Shown here one piece after another: positions 18,081-31,457 of a DNA stretch of 64,000 nucleotides; position 1 is the first letter of the stretch, and each line of letters starts with the position of its first letter. The notes below the pieces were generated by a model, which saw only the letters and a list, made by a program, of their open reading frames with translations, did not search any database and was not told where the DNA came from. A program made the position numbers and the translations under genes. Source of the stretch: Anaeromyces robustus (taxonomy: Eukaryota > Neocallimastigomycota > Neocallimastigomycetes > Neocallimastigales > Neocallimastigaceae); the NCBI GenBank assembly GCA_002104895.1, contig MCFG01000268.1:31371-95370 (forward strand). Direction: 5' to 3'.

Positions 18081-18654
18081 TAAAAAAGAAAAAGATTGAT
18101 AGATTTATTAATTTAATTTGATAATTAATAATATTTTTTTTTATAATATAATATAAATAAATAAATGAAAAAATAAATAAATAAATAATTAATTATTTAT
18201 TTTATTATCTATTCATATATTATAAAAAAAAATCATAATTTTTAAAGATTCCTTACTACATTACGTGGTCATGTTGGTGCTGTATATCAAGTTTGTTGGT
18301 CATCTGATAGTAGAATGCTTATAAGTGGTAGTAAGGATTCAACATTAAAGATTTGGGATCTTAAAACTAAAAAATTAAAGTTTGATTTACCAGGTCATGA
18401 AGATGAAGTTTATAGTGTTGATTGGAGTCCTAGTGGTAATAAAGTTGCTAGTGGAGGAAAGGATCGTAAATTAAAGATGTAAGTTTTTTTTTTTTTTTTT
18501 TTTTTTTTTTTATTATCATTAATTTTTTAATTATTAATATTTTTTAAATACATATATATATAATTTTTGTGTAATAATTAACACTTTTTAAATACTAATT
18601 ACATTTAAAATATATATATTTTATTTTTTAATTTTTAATAGTTGGAAACATTAA
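15139..18654 (+). CDS. NLE1: Notchless homolog (NLE1/Rsa4), 60S ribosome assembly WD40 protein
   Basis: Pre-60S assembly factor whose N-terminal ubiquitin-like domain is pulled by the AAA+ protein Midasin/Rea1 to release it from the particle. Ten exons: 15139-15342, 15718-15892, 16093-16158, 16499-16635, 16924-17214, 17405-17531, 17674-17808, 17931-18036, 18248-18478 and 18642-18654. They make 494 residues, close to the usual 485-515. The Nle domain (about 30-115) holds [12 protein letters not shown]. The WD40 propeller follows: [52 protein letters not shown], the diagnostic [15 protein letters not shown], and the end [12 protein letters not shown]. The 13-nt final exon completes the last blade. 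Every junction was checked for phase. The identification is secure. Confidence 0.95.
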
Positions 18655-19135
18655 ACAAGCAAAAAGCATACAACAATAACAACAACAATAATAATGATTA
18701 CTAAATTACTATTTAAAAATCTTCATAAATTATTTATTTTTATTTTTTTTTTTAATTCATTAATTAAATATATATATTTTTTAAATAATTAATTATTATA
18801 ATTAATGTTATTACTTAAAATTATAATAATATATTCTATTAATCATTAATTATAATTATTTTTTCTTGTGATTTACTTATAAATTATAATTATATTTATT
18901 TATTAAAAAGTTTTTTTTTTATATTCATTAAATAATTAAAATAATAATTAATTATAGACTATATATCTTATATATTTTTATTTTTTATCAATTAATAATT
19001 AATGTAATTAAATATTACTAATTAATAAATATTGATTATAATATATAACAAAAAATAATAAATAATATTAATAATAATATATCATAAATCATAAATTAGT
19101 AATGTATCTTGATAATCATACATCATATTCAAATA

Positions 19136-19169
<34 letters not shown>

Positions 19170-19667
19170 AATATTTTTACATATATATTTTAATAATACA
19201 ACTTTAATTTATATTAAAATTCTTATAATTTCCGAGGTCATTTTGTAAAAATATAATTTTACTTCTTTCAATACCTATTATAAAAATTTTTTTATTATAA
19301 AAATTTTTATTAGTGTGAAATTAAAAAAAAAAAGTCTATTTAATATAATATTTTCTTTTCTTTATTTTTTAGTTTTGGAGAATTAATTGGTTGATAATTA
19401 AAAACTCGAGGCTACATTTATATTTAATATAATAAAATCTTTTTTTTTTTTTTTTTTAAATCATTTATTTTTTTTATTTTTTAAATTATTATATTTATAT
19501 AATATAATAAAATTATATATTAAACATTTTTTTTTATTAACTATGTATTTAATAAAAAAATTACAATACTATCATCATTAATTTGTAAATATTAACAATA
19601 AATACAATTAATTTTCAATTCTTTGATCTATATTTATATCAATATATACAATTAATACATATATACA
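18655..19667. other. Intergenic DNA between Notchless and CFAP57
   Basis: About 1 kb of A/T-rich sequence with a T26 run near 19140-19167 and an ATTGG pentamer at 19386-19390, roughly 280 bp upstream of the proposed CFAP57 start. I found no RFX X-box (GTTNCC..GGNAAC) in it. Confidence 0.5.
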
Positions 19668-20491
19668 ATGGAAGTATCAAATTATTCAAAATTAAAGAAT
19701 AAACCATTTTTTGTTTCACAGAAGTACTATATTGCTATTATATAAATAATTATGAAATATTTAAAACAAAAAAAAAAATAATAAAAAAAAAATAATTATA
19801 AAATTTTTTTTACTTATATATATAATTTATATTTATATTCATAATAATTAATAATGTCAAAAAAAAAAAAGTTTTATATATGGTATTCAAAAGAATATTA
19901 AAGTAAATATATTATTGGAATTATATAATATATTATTTATTAATTAAATAATAAAAAATATTTCAATTAATTTTTTTTTTTAAAAAAATATTGTTAATAT
20001 ATTTGTATATTTGATATTATATATATAAGAAATGTATAGCATGTCTCGATGATTCATCTATCTTATATATTGCAGGATCAAATTTTGTGTTATATAATAA
20101 AGAAAAACAAACTCAAACTTTTATACCTATCTATTCATATAATTATTATTTTGATTTTTTAAATGAAGGATTTGCTCAAAAAGATGAAAATTTATTAATC
20201 AATATATTACAACAAAATACAAATTATTCCATTAATGTTATGGAAGTTTGTTATCCTTTTATAGCTATTTCTATGACAACTTCTGAAAATATACCTTTAA
20301 TTGAAGTTTTTGATATAAATAATTTAAGAAAGAAAAAAATTTTATATGGAAATGATACATCTATGGTATATATATACATATATATATACATATTTTATAA
20401 TCAATATTTTTATTATTATTATTGTTATAGATATACATATATAGATATACATATTATATATTGTTTTATTATTTATATTTTTTTTTTTACA

Positions 20492-20567
<76 letters not shown>

Positions 20568-23500
20568 TTAACATATTAAATAATGTAGGAATTTATTGAT
20601 ATTGTTTTTTCAGCTGATAAAACATATATTTTAGCTCAGTCTGGTGGGCCGGATTGGTATAATTCATAATAATTTTTTTTATTAATATTTATTAAAAAAA
20701 AAAAAAAAGAAAACCCAAAAAAAAAAAAAACGAAAAAACATTTTTTCTAATATTTTCATTCGTATTTATATTTTTATTTTTTTTCTTAAAACATTTTTAA
20801 AATACTTTCATTTGTATTTTATTGTTTTATAAATAATAAATTTATATAATAATATATTATAGGTTTTTATATTTATGGTTATGGAATAAAGGTAAAAAAT
20901 TGAGTGTTGTAAAAACATCAAATAATTATGGTGGAGAAATTTTACAAATTGCTACTAATAATTATGAAACTTCAATGATTTTTGTATCGGTTATTGGTTC
21001 ATCCATTTTAAGAGTTTATCGTTATGTAGAAAATACTTTAAAATTAGTAAATCAGATAAGAACTGAATATAAATGTGTTTGTCATACTTGGATTAGTAAA
21101 AGTAGAATTATTATTGGTACAGAAAATAATAAAATTTTACTTTATGAAAATGGTGAATTTATTGCAACTATTGATCTTAATATTGATCTTCATGCATTAC
21201 CAAATAAAACAATAAATGATGATCAAGTAAATCCAAATAAAATAACAGCAGTTGTTCAATTTTCTTCAGGTTTTGCTATTGGTAATGGATCAGGTGTTAT
21301 TTCAATTTTTGAAAAAACTGAAGATAATATGGGTTATTATAGAAAAAATCATGATGAATTTTTAGAAAATTCTCCTGTTAAATCTATTGCTGTTCATGTT
21401 AATAAAAAAGGTTTATTAGTTACATTAGAAAATAGACAAGTTTATTATATACAAGTTTATGTTGATATTGAAAAAGTAAATAATCAAATATATATAGATA
21501 TATATATAAAAGAATATTTAAATATACCTATTTTTTAATAGAAAATAGAAAAAAAATAATTGTAATTTATATGGATTTTTTTCTTTTCTTTTTTTTTTTT
21601 AATTTTAACATATATAATATATAATATTTTTTTCATTTTTATATAAATTATATTATACTTTGTTATATAATTTCTTTCTTTATATTCATTAAAAGAATAT
21701 TGACCAAGGATTCGAATATCTTATTCAACCTTTCCATAATGGTTCAATTATAGATATGGATACATGTATTTGGAAACCAATTGTTGTTACTTGTAGTATA
21801 GATAAAACTATTAGAATTTGGAATTATAAAGAAAATTTTGTTGAAGTTATTAAACAATATGATATGGAACCAGTATGGTAAATATTTCATTAATTATTTA
21901 AAAATAAAATATTAAAAATAAATTAGTGATAGAATAATACATTTTTAAATTCATACCAATATTTTTATATCAATGATTTGTTATTAATTATATATAAATA
22001 TATTTTTTTAATAATATGTATTATATGATAATATTTTTGAATATACATAATGTTAGTTTATCATTACACCCAAATGGTCTTTTCTTATTAGTTGGTTTTC
22101 ATAATTCTATTAAAATTATGACCATTCTTCATAATGATTTATATGAACACTGGTCAGCAAATATTATTGGATGTAGACAAGTAATTAATTAATTCATTAT
22201 TATATTTTATTTTATTTTATTTTATTTTATTTTATTTTATTATATTTTTTTATATAATTATATATATATATATATAAATTATATTTATATATTTTAACTA
22301 TATTCCTTTTTATTATTAAATCATATATATATGTAAATAATATATTAGTGTAAATTCAGTAATGGTGGACAAGTATGACTATTCAAATATATATATATAT
22401 ATTTTATAATTTTTTTTAAAAATAATAATATATTATTAAATATTATTAAATTTTGATATATATATTTATTAATAGTTTTTCGCTGTAACTCATGGATCTA
22501 CAATACAAGTTTATTCTTCATGGACATATAATATTATATGGATTATTCGTGGACATACATCTAAAGTAAAAAGTATTTATTGGTCAAATAATGATTTAAA
22601 ATTATTTTCATGTGATATGGAAGGAACCATTTGTGTTTGGAGTATTAATGAAAAAAAGAAAGAAAATTCATTAACATTAGCAGGCCATCAATTTATTAGT
22701 GGTGTATTTACACCTACTTATAAATATTTATATATTTTAGAACAAGATGGAAAAATATGGGTAAATAGTTTATTCCTTTTTTTTTTAAAGAAATAAAAAA
22801 AAATAATATAAATAATAATTATTAAAGATATGATAATTTTAGATAATTTTAAATATTATATAATATTATCATTATTAAAAAGATTGAACATTATATTAAT
22901 TTTTTTTTAATTTTTTTTTATTTATTTTTATTTTTATGTTTATTTTTATTTTTATTTTTTATATATAATAGAAATTTGATGATAAGAATCTTATATACCA
23001 AATACCTCAAAATGTTGAATTAAATAATTGTAAGTATAAAATATATTAATTTGCATAAAAATGATGTATTACAAAAAATATTAATATAATATTAATATTA
23101 TTTATTAACAATTAATTTAAAATTCATAAAAATTCATTAAAGTATGTATAAGTAATACTGGAAATATTATTATTGGATGTATGTATCATTATTTTTCTCT
23201 CAGTATATATATATATATATTATTTTTTTAAAAAGGTTTTTAAAAATAAATATTCAATTAATTTAATCATATCATTATCATTACCATTTAATAGCAACTA
23301 ATACTGGAACAATTAGAATTATTCATATAAATAAAGATAATGAACAAGTAATATCTTATTATGATATTAATGTTCATTCCGAAAGAATTACAAAATTAGC
23401 AATTTCTAATGACGATAATACGATATTTTCATGTAGTGATGATGGTTGTTTAGCCATTATTAATTTAAAAGAAAATATAATTAATGAAGTTAATTCAAAT

Positions 23501-26500
23501 CAAGATAAAAAACTTAAAAAATACTTTTCAGAAGAAGTAATAATTTATATATTATATAATATTATAATATTATATATAATATAGTATTATAATTAATGAT
23601 TAATGTTTTTTTATATATTAACTATTAATTAAATATATATTTATATAAAAGATGTTAATAACTAAATCAGATCTTCAGGCAAAAACTGATATAATAAATA
23701 AATTAAAAAAGAAAGTGAATGTACGTGAATTAAAACGAAAATATTAATTATTTATTTTTTTTTTATTGAACAAAAAATATATGATTTGAATAATATTAAA
23801 TATAATTTTGAATATGCTATTATAATTATTTTTTAGATAATGATACAAAAAAAAGATGAAGAATTAGAAGCTAAGAAAAGAGAAAATGAAGAACAAATTC
23901 GAATATTAAATGAAAGCTATGAAAAAGATGTTAAAAATTATGAAACGGTATGAAATTCATTAAAATTATATATATATATATATTTTTTCAAATAATAGAA
24001 AAAAAAAAAAATAAAAATATAATAATATAATTTTTTTATATAAAATTTATTTTCGAAATAAAAACAATATTCTAAATATTATAAAAAATAGGTTTCAGAA
24101 AAAATTAAAAGTGAATTAACTGAAAATAATATAAAATATCAAAATACGCTTTATGACAATAAAGAAAAAAAGGAAAAAGAAATTAATGTAAGTTTAAGTT
24201 AAAACAATATTATAATTATTTATTTATTTATTTATTTATATAAATCATTATTATCATTTTAATTAACAGTATAAAATATTTTTTTGTATGTTTAAAACTT
24301 TTCATTAATTTTATTTTTTATAAATATAATAATGAATTTATACTAGGATATAAAAGCTAATTATAAAATAAAACTTAATAATGAAAATATAAAATATAAA
24401 AAACTTGAAAAAGAAATTGATAGAGTCGAAAATAATTGGAAAGAAGAAATTGAGAGAATTAAAGAACAACATATTAATAAAATACAATATTTAAAAGAAT
24501 TTTATCAAAAGAAAATGGAAGAAAAGAATCAAGAAATTGTTAATGTATGTTAATTTATAAAAATAATTAATTAATAGTGATAATAAATAATAATGATAAA
24601 TAATCTAATAATATATAATAATAATATTTAATATTTAATGTTTAATATTTAATACTCATATATAACATTAATATTATGGTGATTATCAAAAAAATTATAT
24701 TTATATAAAAATATAATATAATACAAATAGCTTAAAAAAGAAATAAAAGATAGTGAAAAAAATTATAATGAAAATCTAGTAGAAATTGATGACAATATTG
24801 ATAAAGATACATTAAAAATACAATATATATTTGAGAAAAAAATTATTAAAGAAAAAGAATTTTTAGAAAAGGTTAAACTTGAAAATCTTGATATGAAAAC
24901 TCGATATAATGAAATTATAAAAGAAATTAACTTCCACAAACAAAATTTGGCAAATGTTAGTTTAGAAGAAAAAAAATTACAAAATGTTATTCATTCTCTA
25001 GAAAATGATATTGAAAATGTTAAACAAGAAGTAATTACTTTTATTTTTATTGTTTGCTTTTATTTTAAATATAATTATACATTTATATATTTAAAATAAA
25101 TCTTATTATAATATATAATAATAATAATATAAATATTTATATTATTATTATATCATAGATGAATAATCGTGATGATACTATTCATGAAAAAGAAAAAAGA
25201 ATTTACGATCTTCAAAAGAAAAATCATGAATTAGAAAAATTCAAATTCGTTTTAGAATATAAATTAACAGAATTGAAGAAACAAATTGAACCGAGAGAAA
25301 ATGAATTAGTAAAATTTACAACTCAATATTCGGTAATTAATTATATTTTATATATATATTGAATGTTCATTATAATTATTTTGATTAATAATCAAAGCAA
25401 TAATAATAATAAATAAATAATATATATTGAAATATTTTTACTAAATTAGCAAATGTCAGATGAATTACATCAATATCAATATCAATATATATTATTAGAC
25501 TCTCAAAAGAAAAATGTTCAAATTAAATATTATTCTAAAAAGGATGAATTTAAAGAATATAATGACGTAGCAAGCTTTTATTCAAAATTATTGAAAAAAA
25601 TAAGGCAAAAATTAAATGAGGCTAAGAATGATATTGATGATCCACGGAAATTAAAAGTAAATCTAAATACTTATATATATATTATCTTGTACTTTTTTAA
25701 CAAACAAAATGAATACTTATTAATATATATTAATAAAATCTTATTTATTTCTTATAGAAACATATATTAGCATTCCATCATGCCTTTTTCGATAATTACT
25801 CCATATTTGATCCATATAAATTTGATGATGAAAAGAATATGATGAAAAAATATAATTTCTATCAATGTACAGTAGATATATTAAAGAAAAAAATTTCTCG
25901 TATAGAAGCTAAAAGAAATTGTGAAAATAAAAATACTATTAATGAAGGAAATATAATCATTGGGTAACTATAAAATAATATAAATATTTATATAGAACAA
26001 AAATTTATACTTATTTTGATATATTATCTTTTTTAATTATTATTATATATTAATAATGTATATATATATTTATATATTAAATAGTGAAATTAATAATTTA
26101 AGAAAAGAAGTTATTGAAAAAAAATTAGAAATTACTGATTTAGAAAAAGAAATAGAAAAATATAATCGACAAATAAGTAACCAAAACCAAAAGAAATTAT
26201 TTAAACATTTAGAAAAACCAAGAATATTACCAGATATTCCAACAACTACATCTAGTCTTATAGCTAAAAATGTTATACCAAAGAAAGAACCGGTTAAAAA
26301 TAAAAAATCAAAAAAAATTACTTTCGCTAAAAATGATGAAATAAAAAAAATTGAGAGTAATGAAAAACCTAAAAATAATGACTTTGATGAACTACGTGAA
26401 GATATTGAATTTAATATTACAGTAGATCCTAAAACTAATAAAATATTAATTTGCGATATGGAAAGTGATAATACTAAGAAAACAGATTCTGAGCAAATAT

Positions 26501-26514
26501 TGACAAGTATATAA
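19668..26514 (+). CDS. CFAP57: Cilia- and flagella-associated protein 57 (WDR65/FAP57)
   Basis: Axonemal WD40-plus-coiled-coil protein that helps place inner-arm dyneins. Nineteen exons are firm: 20030-20365, 20589-20656, 20863-21475, 21696-21877, 22057-22180, 22349-22372, 22476-22760, 22972-23029, 23143-23178, 23295-23536, 23652-23720, 23837-23947, 24092-24187, 24347-24544, 24731-25030, 25159-25332, 25450-25656, 25758-25963 and 26085-26514. The total is near 1,267 residues (human about 1,250). The N-terminal half is a degenerate double WD40 region ([21 protein letters not shown]-like [22 protein letters not shown]). The second half is coiled coil with the near-invariant [20 protein letters not shown] and [12 protein letters not shown], typical of the family. 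Exon 1 (ATG at 19668, donor proposed at about 19713) is uncertain because only weak GTTTCA or GTATCA donors keep frame. Two exons are only 24 and 36 nt. Confidence 0.93.
20491..20566. repeat. (AAT)n array in CFAP57 intron 2
   Basis: About 24 AAT units lie in the intron between 20365 and 20589. They are in frame with the preceding exon, so read-through would add poly-Asn. A proper donor (20366) and acceptor (20588) bracket the array, so it is intronic. Confidence 0.9.
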
Positions 26515-26878
26515 TAATGATTATTATCATAATTAAATAATATAATAATATTATAAAAACAATAACATTTTTGACATAATAATAACAGAAGAACATAAAT
26601 TTCATTATATTATGTATATTATTAATATAACAACTGATATATTAATTATAAATAATAAAAAAAATAAATAATTAAAAAAAAAAGAAAAATAATTCATTCA
26701 AATGTTTTATATCATATAAAAATAATATAAATAAAAATAAAACAATAAAAATATTATCTTTTTCATACTTTTAATTTAATATTCTTAAAAATTATAAAAT
26801 AAAATCACAAAATATAATATATATTATATATTTATTGTTTTATAACAAATTTAACAAATTTTTTTTAATGAAGTTTTT

Positions 26879-26913
<35 letters not shown>

Positions 26914-27279
26914 TAAAGAATGTTGAATAAAAGTAGCATAAAAAAAATGCTTTTTTGTTATATTAATTATATTATAATTTAACTCTATAAAAATTAATTT
27001 TTAATTTATTTTAAAATAGGAATTTAATATAATTTTTTTTTATTAATTTTTTTTTTAATTATTTTTTTTTGCGAAGTAAAAAATATTTGTAACAAAAATA
27101 TTTACAGTTTTAATAAAGATATAAAACTATTATTTAATTTATTAAATTATTATATTAAACAAAAATATTTGTAGTTTCTTTCATGTATTAATTTTATTTC
27201 AATTTTACTTTTTTTAAAAGATATTTTTATTAAATGAAATAAATATTAATTTTTATTTTGAAAAATCTTCATATATATA
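26515..27279. other. Intergenic DNA
   Basis: A/T-rich with a short TTTA array at about 26881-26912 and T-tracts. It is the 3' flank of CFAP57 and promoter of the SLX4-like gene. No CCAAT/ATTGG pentamer and no coding signal was seen. Confidence 0.5.
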
Positions 27280-29779
27280 ATGGAAGAACAATCATTGAAA
27301 AAAGAAACTACTATTACAGATGATGAAATTTTAAATACCAATTCTAATAATTTATTTAATAGTCAAGATAAAGATATTAATCAACATGGCATAAAAGAAA
27401 ATAATATTATTAAAAAATCACCTTTTTTTTTTGATAACTTCAATACTTCCGAAAAGAAAAAGAATGTACATAATTTAAAATTAGATAAAAAGAAATTAAA
27501 ATTACATTCTAATAAAAAAATTAAAAAAAGTAATACTAATAATAAAAAAAGTAGTCAAAATTTATTTGCTTTATCTTTTTTTAAAAATTTAAATGAAAAA
27601 TCTAAATTGAATTCTACTGATGACAATAACCAAGAAGATATTAATAGAACAGACGATAATGAAATAAGTAATACTGAATTACAATCGAAAAATAAAGATA
27701 ATATTTCACTTTCTCAAAGTAGTCAAAATTCAATAAAAAAGAAAGAAAATGATAACGTCAATATAAGTCTTAATGAAAAAGAAAATCAAATAAATGAAAA
27801 TGCAATTGATGTAAATAGAGAATATGAATCTCAATATTGTCCAATATGTAACAAATGTTTAGATTTTTATACTTTTTCTGAACGTGAAAAACATGTTAAT
27901 TTATGCATTGATTCTTCTATACGAAAGGAAAATAGAAAGAATAATTCAAATAAATTAGAAGATAATAAAATTTCATTTTTTTATAAAAATATTAAAACTA
28001 CAAATATCAATGAAGAAAAAGAAAAAGAAAAAGAAAAATTAACTGAATTTATTACAACAGCAAAAACAGTCGATAAAATTCAAACTGAACCTTATATTAC
28101 TAATACCCTTCAAGATATTAATAATGACACTTCTTCAATATCTGAATTATTACCAAGTAATTATCAGTTTAAATGTAAAATTTGTGACGAAGGTGCTACT
28201 TTTTCTTCAATAATTGATTTATATTTACATATTTTTCAATGTTTTTCAAAAGTAGAACAAGACCATTTCTTTTTTAAAGAAAAAATAAATTTTATTTTAA
28301 ATCAAAAAGAATGTTTTTGCTGTTTAAAACCATGGCCTATTTATGAAGAAAAAGCTGCTCATATTAAAGAATGTATTTCTATAAGAAAAAATTATTTAGA
28401 AAAAATTGAAATTTTAATAAAATATTATTTGAAAGAAAAATTTGAAAAAAATAAAGCCTTTTTAGATAAGAATTCTAAATATCGTCATTATTTTAAAAAA
28501 AATAAAAGTATTTATCTTAAAAAGGAAAAACCGGATAGTATACCAGCTAAAGTCACCGAAATTAAAGGTCAAAATCAAAATTCAGAATCCAAAAAAAAAG
28601 ATAATCAAAGTATATTTAATTTAGATTTGATACAAAATAAAAATGGAATTAAAGAAAAAGATGGAAAAAGAGTAAATAGTAATGATGATATTAATGATAT
28701 TAATGATATTAATGATAATAAGATAGAAGAGAAGAATGAAAAGATGGAGGAAGAAACTGAAGAATATTTTAATAAAAAATGTTGTTTTTGTAATGAAGAA
28801 TTTAAGGATGATAGTGAAACATTAGAAGAACTACATATAGAAAAATGTATTAAAAATTATATAGAAAAAATGGATAGTTATGAAAAAGGAAACTCTGAAA
28901 TTGAAGATACTAATATAATAAATAATATATATAAACCTAAATATATTCAAAAATTAACAAGATGTCCATGCTGTTCGAAAAAATGGTTAGAATATTCAAT
29001 GGCAGATTTGAAAGAAAAATTATCACATATTTATGATTGTTCTAAAAAAAATGAAGTACCTTTAGCAAGAATTTCTATAATATTAAATCAATATAAATCG
29101 AGGTTTAAAGATGAAAAGGAAGGAAAGGAAAATGATAAAGATAAAGGTAAAGATAAAAATTCAAATTCAAATTCAAATTCTACTTCAACTTTAACTTCAA
29201 GTACAACTACATTGAAAAGTGAAGAATTAAATAAAGATTCAGATCATGATAGAACTAATGTTAACGATAATAATGATGGAAATGGAAGTGATGAGAATTT
29301 ATTTGATGAGGATCAAAAAATTGAATCAATTAAAAAATCAATTAATGAGAGAAAATTACATCGTTATCAAGATGATAATAATGTTGTTGTATTAAATATT
29401 GAAGATGAAAATACAGAAGATTTTAAAACTAATATTATGTCATTGAAATTAAGTTCTTCCACTTCATCTTCTTTAGGTAATGTTCGAACCTATAGACAAA
29501 GAACCTTATATGATGATATTGAAGAAGATCAAATAAAATTAGCAAAAGTTTTATCAAAATCACTTTATCAAGATGAAAATCAAAAAATTCGATTAAAAAT
29601 TATGAATACTTCTACAGTTCTTTCAGTAGAAGATGCTCATACCTATAATTTTAAAAGAGCAAATAGTTTATTAAATTGTAAATATAAAAATAATTTTAAA
29701 ATTTAACATTAAAATATAAAAAATATAAAATTCAAAATATCTTTATATTTAATTTTAAATAATTATTAATTATGAAAAT

Positions 29780-29826
<47 letters not shown>

Positions 29827-31121
29827 TTAATTTATTTATTTTTATTAATTTTTCTTATATATTATCATAATAGTAATGCAACAAGAACATTCATTATGGG
29901 AAATGTCTATGTTAAATACAGAAGATGTATTGAAAGCTGAAACAGTAATTGAACCATTACAAAAACACTCTCATGAATTAAGAGTAAGTAGAAAAGTATA
30001 TAAGAAGAATTAATAATTTTAATTAAAAATGAGTCGTTTAACGATATATATTTCATTTAATCTAATATTATTTATATACTTGTATTTTTTATATTTCATA
30101 ATAATATTTTAATTATTAAAAAATAAAAAAAAAAAGATGACATTAAACAGTGAAGGAATTGATGAATATATTTCTACTATAACTTTTCCTGTTCCTGATA
30201 GAAGATTATTAAAAGTTAATAGTATAGAAGGTATAGATAAATATTTTAATGAACAAATTAAAAATCGTAAAATTCGATTAGATAAATATAAAAAATTATT
30301 AACATTACAAACAAGTTTATGGGTAAAGAAAGATTTTTTTTTTTTATTTATATATATATATAAATATATTTATTAAATATTATGAATTTTTTTAATAATT
30401 ATTTAATTATATTTATTAATATATATTTTTTACTTTTTGATTTTTTTTTTTTTAATATTAGATTAAAAAAATGAGGAAAAAACAACATTTATTAAAAAAA
30501 GAATTGATTTCTATTGATTTGGAAAATCCAGATGCCATAAAGAATACAAGAATTTATCATGATCTTAAATCAGAAATGAATCCAACATTTAAAAATGATA
30601 ATAATATATATGATGAAAATAATCCTAATAATAGTAATAGTAATGCTATTAATTCATGTCAAAATAGTCAGGATTATCAAGATAGTCAAGATACCCAAGA
30701 TAGTCAAAACATTAATGATAATCAAGATACTATAGATAGTCAAGATAATCGTGATAATAATAATAATAATTATAATAATGATTATGAGAATGAGAATGAG
30801 AATGATAATAATGTGAATGATGATAGTAATAATAATAAGAAAAATGAAAACAATAATGTAAATGAAGACATTAAAAAAAATTATAGAAATGAAGATAATA
30901 TTATTCCAATTAATAATAATGGTAGTGATAATTGTAATAGTAAAGATATTTCAATTAGTAATAATGATAATGAAAATAACTGTAATGTTGAAGACAGTTG
31001 TAAAGATAAAGATAGAATTAATGATAATATTCATAATAATATTTATAAAAATGTTAATGAAATGAATAATTTTGAATCATATAATGATGATGCAATGGAC
31101 ATTGATATCGACAAAGAATAA
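27280..31121 (+). CDS. SLX4-like protein with five UBZ-type zinc fingers
   Basis: Proposed scaffold of structure-specific nucleases in DNA repair. Exon 1, 27280-29677, is phase 1; joining donor GTAAATAT to the acceptor TAG at 29873 gives exons 29874-29983, 30137-30322 and 30462-31121, about 1,117 residues in total. Five CxxC..HxxxC modules start near residues 187 (CPICNKCLDF, EREKHVNLC), 299, 345, 501 and 562; the first matches the UBZ4 consensus of SLX4. After them come YDDIEEDQIKLAKVLSKSL, like the short helical motifs of SLX4, and LWEMSMLNTEDVL in exon 2. The last exon is an Asn/Asp-rich tail. BTB, SAP and SLX1-binding domains were not recognised. Alternative: two genes, the first ending at 29706 and the second starting at the ATG at 29876; the intron-like pyrimidine tract and matching phase favour one gene. 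The SLX4 name is tentative. Confidence 0.55.
29777..29842. repeat. (ATTT)n array, in proposed SLX4-like intron 1
   Basis: About 15 ATTT units between the proposed donor at 29678 and acceptor at 29873. Confidence 0.9.
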
Positions 31122-31457
31122 AATAATTTAATTGTAAAAAGTTCTATTTTTTTTTTTTTTTTTTTAACTTCATATTCTATCTAAATCTTATTATAATAAT
31201 ATATAAATGTATAAAAACAATTATTTAATGATATCAATTTCAATAAATCACATTAATAATATCAATAATAAAACTTTGAATCAAAATATATATATATTAT
31301 TATTTTTTTTTTTTATTTGTAAATATATATAAATTATTAATTATCTGATAATCGAGTAATAAAAATTGTTTATATTTTATGTCCATATTTTTTTTTATAA
31401 TTATATATATTATATATATTTTTTCAATAATTATTTTTAAATTTTTTTTTTTTTTCT
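31122..31457. other. Spacer between convergent 3' ends
   Basis: 336 bp of A/T-rich DNA between the stops of the SLX4-like gene (plus) and DNAAF3 (minus). It contains T18 and T-rich runs that could serve as 3'-end elements; no individual signal can be assigned. Confidence 0.5.

Noticed and set aside
18655-19667. RFX X-box upstream of CFAP57
   Set aside because: No GTTNCC..GGNAAC match was found on either strand.
29876-31121. Independent gene starting at the ATG at 29876
   Set aside because: Possible, but a good acceptor directly before the ATG and a phase-matched donor at the end of the upstream frame favour one SLX4-like gene.
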